A stretch of 64,000 nt of DNA from Thuidium tamariscinum (lineage: Eukaryota > Streptophyta > Bryopsida > Hypnales > Thuidiaceae). The stretch spans positions 45,413,682 through 45,477,681 of the forward strand of contig OX344749.2 in NCBI GenBank assembly GCA_947034885.2, given 5' to 3'. Under the pieces are notes generated by a model that had not been told where the DNA came from, searched no databases, and worked only from the letters and a program-made list of their open reading frames with translations. Numbering within the stretch: the first letter of the stretch is position 1; each line of letters opens with the position of its first letter. Shown piece by piece: positions 25,490 to 35,800 of the stretch. The position numbers and the translations under genes are program-made.

Positions 25490-25546
25490 CTCCACACCAA
25501 AACGACGACGCTGTTTTGCTGTGGAGTTGGAAGAGGACTTGTACGC
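25470..25546 (-). promoter_or_regulatory. Inverted repeat folding the DNAJC17 start codon into a hairpin
   Basis: The arm 25470-25495 (first codons and ATG) is the reverse complement of 25521-25546 (upstream DNA) at 25 of 26 positions. The core is GTACAAGTCCTCTTCC against GGAAGAGGACTTGTAC. The 25-base loop is itself partly self-complementary (AAAAC/GTTTT). If transcribed, the leader would pair with the first eight codons and bury the start. An effect on translation is inference. Confidence 0.85.
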
Positions 25547-27417
25547 CGATAGCAAGCGAAAGCAGCCGCTCTCCTACTGTAGGTGAAGACTCCGCTCGCC
25601 CTGGCCCCATATCCGGCAAATCGATCCATACCCGGAACATACTCGGCATACACCCACCATCTGAGACTGTCTATCCCCGGTCCTCGCAGATGAGATTTTT
25701 TTAAAAAATTTTATTCTAAAAATAGTAAAATTCTACAGTACAAGAATTAGGACTTCGGGGCTGCTTGGGAAAATGCAAAATTTTTTTTCCATGCATGATA
25801 AAATTTGCAAATTCTGAATTCATATTTGCAATCAGTGGCTCCAAATTAGTTAAGAGAGATGTACAAGGTAAGTTAATCAAGAACAAATAGGAAACTTTTA
25901 TTTTTACTTGCACCTTTGGAATGACTTAGAGTAGCCAAACTAGGGGACCACTTGATCCCGACCAACTTCCTGTTGCTACACACATCTATGAATGATTGTG
26001 TTGCAAGAAAAATCCAGATGTATCATATTATTCTATTATTTTTCTTTTTAAAAATATTCTATGAAAAATAATGAAAGAAAAGACATAACATTGCAAACAC
26101 ACAAATAGATCAATTTCTCATTTTTTTTCAATCACTAAGAGAGTTTTATAATTCAATTTAGAATAAACCCTCTTCAATATAAATATCATCAATAAAAAAT
26201 TTCTCCCCATAGAAAACAATTTGTGAAAACAATATTCCAAAAAATTGGTAACTTATCTACTATAGTTTTTGTAGATTTTACTTTGCCCCTAATTACAATT
26301 AATTTACAAAAGTTTAATGGCTTACAAAGGTTGTGTGCTCAACAATGACACTGATTCTTAAGCATGTTAAAAGCAACACAAGTTTATTATGTCTTTCTCA
26401 CATTGTCATTAGGGTGTAGAATCTACAACAGGAGGTGAGTTGTCAATTCTAGCATCAAGCTACAAATTCAGCCATTGGATTGTGGATTTCAAAATAATCC
26501 TCTCTTGCATTAAATACTTGAGAACATGCACTTGCTTGTGCATTGTGCCATTCAAGCAATTATACGTCTTGTCTTATCGGGCCCAATCTATAGTTGCTTG
26601 TGTAGTAGAATGTGCAAGCAACTGCTTAGTTTCTAATACAAGAAAGTTAAGCAAGTGAGACTTTCTTTTGAAATTTAGTGATTCACAACAATCACATTTT
26701 TATTGCCCCAAACAAATGAAATTTAGAAACAAGTAGCTATTGCAAATGTCTCTATCCAATCATATAAGGCACTTAAATGAGACAATGAGAGGCACAATGC
26801 TTTATTTTCTATGGTGGCATTGTTTATTTATTTTTAAATACCACTCAAAGATAAATAAAAGAAATGGAGAGAGCAATTGAAATTTTATTTTTTTGGACAA
26901 CATATGAATTTGTTGGGAATTTTTGAAGTGTACTACCTGATTAGCCCTCCCTATCAAAAGAATTTGGACTACCCCAAACTAGCAAAAAATTTATCCATAA
27001 TAGTCATCTTCACTCCTTTAAAGCAATTTCAATATTTTCTTATATGAACACCATATGAAAGGTCTAAAAAAGGTCACTTTTTGTGATGAAATTACACTCA
27101 AAAAGTAGAGGTTCCTATGACATCCACTAATAACTCCAGCAACATATTCTAAAGCATCAATTTTGGCCATTAATTCAACCTAATGTAGTCCAAATCTCAT
27201 TTATTGAAAAAAACATGTTATAGGTTGATGCAAGACTATACTCAATCATTCCCTAGGTACTTGTTATGGATCTTTTGCATATCATAGGTTGGTTTATTTC
27301 TTGTTTTTCATTGAATTTTTTGTTTTAAAGATCAACAACAATTAGATTCTTATTGCCCCTTATAACTATAACTCAAATACAAGTGGCTATTATAAATCTC
27401 TTGACCCTATTATACAG
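25547..27417. other. AT-rich spacer
   Basis: A GC-richer stretch to about 25690 is the likely DNAJC17 promoter. The rest is AT-rich. A diverged direct repeat is visible between about 26680-26770 and 27330-27415 (shared ATTGCCCC and AAGTGGCTAT-like segments). No gene was seen. Confidence 0.4.
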
Positions 27418-28437
27418 TGGGGTCCCAATCAAATTGGCATTTTGGAATCCGCAATGAAAACAATTTTAGCTCTACTAACTTTGGTAGCCTCCCAAGAGCT
27501 CAAGAATTGATATTTTACTATGAATTTTTTTAAACATAATCTATAAGTTAATAATATGCACGCCAAATTTCAAATCCAAAAAACTTACATGAAAAAAGAT
27601 ATTCAAAATTTGCCAACATGTGTAGCTGTGAAAAACATTTCACTACTTCCAACTTTAACACCCTCCCAAGGATTGAATTTTTTTTTTCCATGAGATTTTT
27701 GTCATGAAATAATCTCTATGTTTTTAATATGTGTAAAAAATTTCAAGGTCAGAAAAAAGATATTTGAAATCTCCCAACATGTGTAGTTTTGAGAATTTTT
27801 TTCACAATTGCCAACTTTGACACCCTTCTAAGGGTCGAAAAATTGGTTTCTTACCATGAATTTTTTTGTGTGAAGTCATCTCTATATTGATAACATGTGC
27901 TCCAAATTTCAAGTTCAAATGAATTACCAAAAAAACATGTCCAAAATCTCTCAATATATGTAGTTGTGTGGAGGAGTTTTTGAGTCTTCAGTATAGTGTT
28001 ATTTTGTAGGGTAAAGTTTGACATGGATGTAAAAACTCATCCTCACAACTACACATGTTGGGAGATTTTGAATATCTTTTTTTAAGTGAGTGTTTTGAAC
28101 TTGAAATTTTGAACACATGTTATCAACGTAGAGGTGATCTTGAGCCAAAAAATTCATGTTAAATAGACAAATTTTTAGCCCTTAGAAGGGTGTCAAAGTT
28201 AGCAATAGTGAAAATTTTCTCACAACTAGCTACACAAGTTGGTAGATTTTGAATATCTTTTTTGTGTAATTCTTTTGGCCTTGAAATTTGATATGCATGT
28301 TATTAATTTACAGATAATGTTGGAAAAAATTTCATAGTAAAATATCAATTTTTGAGCTCTTGGAAGGCTGGCAAAGTTGGCAAAGCTAAAATTGTTTTCA
28401 CTACGGATCCCAAAACACCATTTTGATTGGGACCCCA
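27418..28437. mobile_element. Modular fold-back element, copy 1 (about 1.0 kb)
   Basis: The ends TGGGGTCCCAATC and GATTGGGACCCCA are inverted repeats. The whole element is a long imperfect palindrome around about 27990. Each arm is built of tandem modules of roughly 160-180 bp carrying a CAACATGTGTAG-type motif: three on the left (about 27618, 27775, 27951) and two on the right in reverse (about 28044, 28222). The loop (CAGTATAGTGTTATTTTGTA) is conserved in copy 2 at 54251. No coding capacity. The architecture recalls Foldback/Galileo-type DNA elements, but no superfamily can be named. Confidence 0.85.
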
Positions 28438-30821
28438 ACATACACATTTTTCCTTTTATATTAAAATTGCATATAAAATCAAACTCACACTATATGATTA
28501 TTCATCAATACAAAATTTGATTGGGATACATGCAAAATTATAACAACTTTCCAATAGTGAGTACACAATTGGGAGATGCATGAGGTAGAAGATCTCAATG
28601 TAACAAAGAAAAGAAATCAAAATAAACAATCTATCCTAAAGGTATGGATATAAAATATGTTATGTTTTAGTGTATACCAATGATGCGACTTTTGTAACTT
28701 TGGGCTAATTATATACTTGTGCAACGCAAGTTCAAAAATTAGAAAGATAAAATTTTATACCAAAATTATAATGTTATTCTAAATATTTATTTAGCTTGTT
28801 GGAATTTTCAAAATTTTCATTAAAAAAAAAATTCCTAAAATCTCCCATTACATAATATTTGAAGGTAAGAAAGGGCCACTTCAATTTTTTACATTTTTGA
28901 AAAAAAATTGAAACATTAGGTGTACTAAGTTGTTTATTACAACATTACTTTGGAAGGCAACAAAAAATAATTGCATCCCACATATTTTGTAGGATTAAAG
29001 AGAGAATACATTTGTTTCTTCCCTGTATTTTGTATTGTGAACTACACTAAATATGATATTTAGTGTTGGGTTACAATTAGTGTTTTTACCACCCTACCAG
29101 CCGCAACACTAAATCTAAACTGTAGGACAATTAGTGTTGTGTTAAACGTCAATCAGAGTTGTCATATCGGACCGACTGCAAAGTTCAGAGCTCTGTAAAT
29201 TTTGCAAAACATATCATATGTCCGATTCAGATTTGTTTTGCAAAATTTACAGAGCTCTGAACTTTGCAGTAAAAAATTGTCCGATATGACAACTCTGACT
29301 TCAATGCACCACCTCCACTTTCTCTTCTCTTCCCTTCCCATTAATGTGTTCTAACACTAAATGTAAACCTTTTCAGATTTCAGATTTACTATGGAGTACA
29401 TTTAGTGTTTGAATTGACATTTAATGTTACTTACTTTTATAGGGTAATTGGCTTTTAGTGTATGCCTTCGTATTTAGTGTACAAGACACTAAATATCATC
29501 ATTAGTGTAGTGAGTATTATAAGAAATTATAAATTCAAAAAAGTTCAAAAATTAGTAAAAATTAATAAGATATTTTTTAAAATATTGATTTATTAATAGT
29601 ATCTTATATAATAGTGTCTTGACCATATAAGATCATAGATGTAGTGAATTCCCACCATTCAAGAACTCTAAAGAACTTACAAGCTTCTTTAGGCCCAAAA
29701 TTTCTTTTTATGTTACAAACTAAAATGGATTTTGAGAAATTTGGGCATCTAAAATGAAGTGGTAGAATCCATTTTTTCTTCTTCATATTCTTTTGGTGAG
29801 ATTAGGAAAATACAAACTTTAAGGAAATCATGTTTTTAAGAAGATCCAATGGTTGAAAAAAAGTTATGTATTGTTTTTATTTTCAATCCTCAAATGGGTA
29901 AGAAGAAGGCAACATCTATTTGCTTTAAAAAATTTGCACAATTCTTCCAAACTTTAGGCCCTATTCAAAATTTGAAGTATCTAAATGTTTTGTATTGATG
30001 AAAGTGCAATTACATTACATCATATAGTTCATTGCAAATTTTATAAGTTAGATTGATGATGTATGACATATATTAAATCTCCTATGAATATAGGACAACA
30101 ACCCTTCGAAATTGTTGTATAATATAGTTCTTATTCATTTAAAAATGAAACATAATAATTTACATGAAAATAAATTAGGAACTACAAAATACATAAATTA
30201 AAAAAAGGTGAAAAAAAATTCATTTAAATAGCATTAACTCTTAAAAGGACCAAGTTACATTTTTTGGCAACACAACGATTTTTGGCAACATAGCAATTTA
30301 GGGTAGTTCACTATAAATGAAAATTTAATTTTTTTTCTTTGAATTTTCCACAAAAAATGTGGACAAGGTTTTCTCCAAGGCCCAAATAATTTTTATAACT
30401 CTTGACTACATGGTTAAAATCATACTACATAGTATGTATTTTTTTTTCCCCAATAGAACAATCTAAGCAAATTTTTAAAAATCACTTTATTTGTGAAAAA
30501 AAAATTGAAATTGGTTTCATAAATTTAATTATTTGTGGAAAGCTTTAAATTATTGCGTTTTGATTAATGTGATGACAGTTATTAGGAATTGTATATAACT
30601 TTGCGGGGAGTTATAGATTGACTACTCTAAATTAAATTTTGAAGCTTGTTATTTAATTCAATTTGCAATATTTTTGGAATAAAAAATAATTCTAGGATGT
30701 AGATTGTTTATTACAACATTGCAAACATTGGAATTGGAATTTTTTTAATTTCATAACTAATTCCTAACAATTTTACATTTTGAATCAATCTCTACTTCTT
30801 TCCACTTAGCATTTTTTCTTA
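28438..30821. other. AT-rich spacer with a TAGTGT-rich repeat block
   Basis: Positions about 29045-29520 contain many TTAGTGT/ACACTAA motifs with imperfect outer inverted repeats (CTACACTAAATATGATATTT and CTACACTAATGATGATATTT as reverse complement). A perfect palindrome is embedded inside (separate entry). The rest is AT-rich without genes. Confidence 0.45.
29153..29298. repeat. Long hairpin-forming palindrome
   Basis: Two nested perfect arm pairs: 29153-29171 with 29280-29298 (19 bp) and 29176-29210 with 29235-29269 (35 bp), with a loop of about 24 bases. The core is GCAAAGTTCAGAGCTCTG. A transcript would form an almost continuous 54-bp stem. It could be a young MITE, a small-RNA precursor or both. 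Confidence 0.9.
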
Positions 30822-31093
30822 TACATTTGAGTTATTTGTAAAGTCCCCCCACTTTGGGCATGACTTTTTTTGAAGTTGAAAAGGCAACTATAGTTGGAGT
30901 GTCAAACTTTTTTGCAAGATACTTATGTCACACGACTTCAAAAGTGGGGACCAAACTTTTTTAGGCACCATTTTGATGGAAAAATAAGTTTCGTACCTAC
31001 TTTTATTTCAACTTTTTTAACTCAACCAGCTTTTTCACAAAACTCATGGGTTTAAACCCTGGTTTAGGGTACTTTACAAATAACTCAATTGTA
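30822..31093. mobile_element. TA-flanked MITE, about 270 bp
   Basis: The left end TACATTTGAGTTATTTGTAA and right-end reverse complement TACAATTGAGTTATTTGTAA differ at one position. The TA at each extremity may be the target duplication. The interior has short inverted segments but no open frame. Likely Tc1/mariner-type by the TA, as inference. Confidence 0.65.
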
Positions 31094-31468
31094 CAATTTC
31101 AAATGATCTGAAATTTTCAAGTGTATAGCTAACTTGCCTTAAAGAATAAATTGAAGAAGCATCACCAATACGGAGATTTTTTCATACAAATGTGACCCTG
31201 TAAAGTCATGTGTAAAGTACAAGTATCATGTTTTCTATAAGGCTAAAAAAATGATTTTTGTCCATTTAAATGCTTTAAGATTATTGTAGGAGGTTTTGAA
31301 TGAGATCATGTAGAGATTAATGAGTTTTTTTCCATTATTTTTTGGGAGGCACACAAATCAATACACTATTCACATTGATTAAAGTAAATGAAACATACAA
31401 ATTATAGATGGGAATGCATGCAATCATCCAAAAATGTATATAGTTGAGGCTAGCTGTTACAGCCACTT

Positions 31469-31610
31469 CATGGTGCATAGTGAGAAACTATGCACCATGA
31501 TTAATTTTAAAATTTTTGATTTTTAATTCACCCCTTCTCCCTACTCCCAAAAATTTTAAAATTTTAATTTGGAAGGGGGTGAATTAAAAATTAAAAATTA
31601 AATTTTTTGT
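31469..31610. repeat. Two adjacent hairpins
   Basis: CATGGTGCATAGT at 31469-31481 is perfectly inverted at 31487-31499 around five bases. Immediately after, TTTTTAATTCACCCC is inverted as GGGGGTGAATTAAAAA by about 31595. Both are non-coding. Confidence 0.8.
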
Positions 31611-31680
31611 TTTACCTACCCCCCCTCCTCTTGTAATTTTCAGGGGGTGTAGGGAGTTGCAAACATTATGGAATAAATGT

Positions 31681-31826
31681 GTATTTGTATTCATATACAT
31701 ATATGTATTTGTATTCATATACATATATGTATTTATATTCATATACATATATGTATTTGTATTCATATACATATATGTATTTGTATTCATATACATATAT
31801 GTATTTGTATTCTATATACATATTCT
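31681..31826 (+). repeat. 24-bp minisatellite
   Basis: Five 24-bp units start at 31681, 31705, 31729, 31753 and 31777, each beginning GTATTTGTATTCATATAC (one substitution in unit 3), and a diverged sixth follows from 31801. The period is a multiple of three, so long repetitive frames exist on both strands without being genes. Confidence 0.95.
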
Positions 31827-32307
31827 ATATACATATTATGTATTAGAATCTATATCTGTATCTATATACGTCTTCTATATCTGTATTTTGTATACGTATG
31901 CATATGTGTATCCCCATCCAATGGCTCCTGATTTTTCATTGAACGGGGGGGGGATTCTTTTCCCCCATCCAATGGCTCTTGATTTTTGGGGAGGGGGGGA
32001 CCACAAATTGAAAACCTAGGAGTGACAGGCAAGTCACCCTAGATAGTCATCCATAATAAAGTAAAGTTGCCTCTAGATTCCATAACAATTGAACAATATC
32101 ATCAATTGAAAATAGAAGAATCTAATAACTTAACATATCTTAAATTTTTTTATTTTTTTGTGTTCTTATCAATGATAAAATTATCCTATGAAAAATATTT
32201 GTGGAGATGTAAAAGAATTTTTAAATTTTTTTCTAATGTGAAGTCTAGATTTTTATTTGACTAGAATTTTTGTTGCATAAAAAGCTCTAAATTTGTCGTT
32301 GTATAAC

Positions 32308-32449
32308 CCATTAAGGACCAAGTCGATGACTAGTTGATAACTTTGGTTGAAAATGATAGGTTTTCAATAGTAGTGACTTTAGCTATTGATGAAAACATGT
32401 CATTTTCAGCCAAATATTCATTTGTTGTCATCGACTTGGTCTTTAATGG
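32308..32449. mobile_element. Small MITE, 142 bp
   Basis: Terminal inverted repeats CCATTAAGGACCAAGTCGAT and ATCGACTTGGTCTTTAATGG (23 bp in all, one mismatch), with further inner complementarity (TTGAAAATGA against TCATTTTCA). It lies about 400 bp upstream of the VPS52 start. No target duplication is evident. Confidence 0.75.
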
Positions 32450-32455
32450 AATAAG

Positions 32456-32531
32456 AAAGAAATGGATTGTTTTGATTGGAAGATTATCATAGTACCAACC
32501 CAAAGTTCCAATCAAGACACTCCATTTCTTT
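32456..32531. repeat. Short inverted repeat upstream of VPS52
   Basis: AAAGAAATGGATTGTTTTGA at 32456 pairs with the segment ending CACTCCATTTCTTT at 32531, giving 25-bp arms with about two mismatches and a 26-base loop. It follows the 142-bp MITE by six bases. Confidence 0.7.
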
Positions 32532-32850
32532 TGACTTTAACCCAAATATTTTAGGTGTAAACAAGCCCTAAAGTACTTTGAAATACTATAACCAGCCAAT
32601 TATTGGCATGTCCGACTCTATTCATACAGACATCGTAAATGAGCTGTAACGAAATTCATCCCCATTCATCCTCATTCATCCATTCTGCAGGTCTCTCTTC
32701 TCCGTCTGCTCAAGCAAGGGGTAGACCGAGCTCGGCATTTGATCGCAAAAGCGTGGATCTCGATTCCGAACTGCATCGATCGTGCACTGGCAAGCACACT
32801 AGTTGAGTAGAAATTCTTTTCGCCGCAGAATTTGCGATCCGACAGTGGCT

Positions 32851-35800
32851 ATGGTGGACGCATCTGCGGGGGCTGTGGTGGCCGTCCGCGCAATTTCGAT
32901 GTCGGATCCTCTGACGGAGACGACGACTGGGAGTGAGGGCGAGGAGAGCGGTGTGGAAACCAACGCCGTTTCAGAGAAGCCGCTCACAGCAGAAGAGTAC
33001 GCGCAAGTGGCACTCGAGAAGCTCTTCGCATCGCCACTCTTCGCTTCCTCGGTAAATGCTAGGTTTCTTGTTTTTGTGAAAAATTTGAGTCTGAAGCCTG
33101 GTCTTTGATCCGCTCTGTTGTCGTTCTGAAAGGATCGAATCTGAGAGCACCTGCAGAAATTTCACATTTCATACCCTGGCTTGCAATCTGCGGGCTTAGT
33201 GTAGGAATATGGAAGGATTATACGCATTTGCGGTTGTGGAGCTAAAATGCAGCTGGCATGGATTATCGGAGGGGGCTTAGGTTGCAGTTATCGCATTCTG
33301 GACTATCAAGTAGACCAGTGCTTTGATTATTGTGAGATCCAACGTGAGTACTCGAAGTGCTTGTATGCGTTCCATTAGGTCATTAATTGTTTCGAAAGTA
33401 TTTCAATGACTGATAGTGGCGGTAGCATTTTGGATTTCAGTACATGAGGGTTTGCTAGGACTGTTTCACTATAACAGGATCGGATCTGAGAGCACCTGCA
33501 GTACTCTTCAGACCTTACGCGCATTTTATGCCCTAGCTATGCAAATGTGAGATAAGGTGCGGGCGTGATTCTGGAATATGGAAGGTGTATAAGCATTATG
33601 TTTTAGGAGTAAATGGAGCTGGCATTCAAATACTGAAGAGGATTGGAGTTGCGCTTATCAGCAGAAAATATGATGTTACTATTTTCTGTAGACCAGAGCT
33701 AATCTTATTGTGAGATTCCATTAGGGAATTCCAATGAGTGTTTGAATTGCGTTATACGTTTTATTAGATCAAATATTTAGGTGAAGTGCGTTTGAAAATC
33801 ATTTGACTTACAGATAGTGACTATAGCATATGGGGATTTGCTAGGACGTCTTTGTGGCATGGAAAGAATGAGTGAGGGACATCACTTGTACCTTTTCATT
33901 CAATCTTCATGCTGAATCCTGGATATGAGCAGATGATGACATGGCTCTTGAAACAAAACTCTACCCAAATACGAAGCTGGACAGTCAAACCTCGCTACAT
34001 CAACTTTCGTCTTTTTAAGTGGATTTTTTTGCGCCTTTACGGATTCATGAATTTGGTCTTAAAAAATATGCAGGAGACCGAGCTAGGTGAAGCGGAACAG
34101 CAAGCAGCTGATTTAACTGTTACTGCTGGTGATCTTACGTTTGGAGACGAATCTGGGTAGGCACATCACCTTTACAGTTTAATGAGCTTCAATTCTATAT
34201 ACCCATACTTTGCGAAATCAGTATGGATGGAGAAATCGAAGTCGCATTGTCTTATTCCAATATATTGTTTAGTTGTTAGGGAAGTTTACCTGTATTTCAT
34301 TTTGCGAGCGTGTTTAACCTCAGGAAAATAATGAAGTCTTTTCTTAGCTTCTATTGCAATCAGTTATGTCCCTTTAGCATTTTTTAATATTTATTTTGGA
34401 GAAGTAGAGCATAACAGCGTTAGTATAATTGGGCTTCTTGGATTGACCTGACAGTGATGAAGTGGATCTGGAGGGTCTGGAGGAGGAGTTGGAACGCCTC
34501 AAAGGTCACCAGGTATTCCAACTCTGCTAATGTTTGCTCGAAATGCAGAGCAATGAAGTGCCCCCTTGGGTATCTTGGCATGGTTTTATTTCTGCACTGG
34601 TTCAATTGGTCTATTCTACTTCTCTTTGGAATAATCTGTTTCCTTGAATCATTTTGTTCTTCTCCTGCTTTTTTTTTGTTCAGAATTTAGTTGAAGACGC
34701 ATAGACGTAGATTAAGCTTTTTGCCACGACCTGCAGATGGTAGGAAGCATACTTGGCCAGGGTATTCAGTTGCGGGAGTATGCAGTTGAGGTGGAGGAGA
34801 ATCTCCGCCAAGTGGAGCTTGAGTCCATTCAGGTCATTTGGTCCTTCTTCCTCGTGTTAGATGTTTTGAAGGTTTAGCTAGATTTAAGTTCAATCATTCT
34901 CATCTCTATGAAAAGCATTCCATTACTTTTTACTTTATTAATAAGCTATGTACCTCAGAGATGTTCGCGCTGTCACACGGATAGTGTGCTGATGTTGTCT
35001 ATTTCTTCACGTACAGGACTATATGAAAGAAAGTGACAATTTGGTGTCATTACATGCTCAAATACGAGAGTGTGATACAATCTTGACGCAAATGGAGTCC
35101 TTACTTGGTGGTTTTCAGGTCATTAGCTTGAGCACTAAACTCATGGTTTGCTTGTCTGATATATGTTTCTTTGTCTGTGCTTGCTCTCCTAGATTTCAAC
35201 GTGTCACGCTTCTCGTGTGCTGAGATAGTATCTTGTCCTGCTCAGGCAGATTTGGGATCAATAAGCTCAGAGATTAAAAGTCTTCAGGAGCAATCAATGA
35301 GCATGGGCATCAAATTGAAGAACCGGAAGGTATGTCAATTTCATTCGTGGAAATGCGATTATGATGATATCTTGTAATTATGTTGTTTTGAGGGATAATT
35401 TTCTTTCTTTCACTACATAAGAAGCCATACATATTGTCATGACGACTGTTTTACACTTTCTCCTCCCCCTTACTCACTGGTCTTCCATCAGTGGTTCGGC
35501 TGGAACAGGGACTTGAACGGTGATTTAAGATTGAGCAGTAACGTTACCTGTCGGATATACTGTGGGATTTATGTAGGTTGCAGAGGCGAAGTTGGCTACG
35601 TTCATTGAAGAAGTAGTAGTCCCCCCAGGCATGATTGACACAATTGTCGATGGAGAGGTAGGCCTCTTTTCTGGCTGAGTATTTCAATGAGCTGAATATT
35701 CATGTGATTAAGTTAGATTCGAGTTCCACGGACTTCAATATTCCTAGCAGGATTTTTTCTGTCGAGTCAAATACGAACCCTGATGATCATTGAATTTCAA

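Noticed and set aside
29045-29520. CACTA element ending in the TAGTGT block
   Set aside because: The outer repeats contain CACTA but the 3-bp flanks (CTA and TAG) are not a direct duplication, and the motif recurs many times inside.
31681-31826. CRISPR-like regularly spaced repeats
   Set aside because: The units are contiguous with no spacers and lie in a eukaryotic nuclear sequence.
31584-32019. Long frames over the minisatellite on both strands
   Set aside because: They are a by-product of the 24-bp period; the peptides are simple repeats such as MYMNTNTY.
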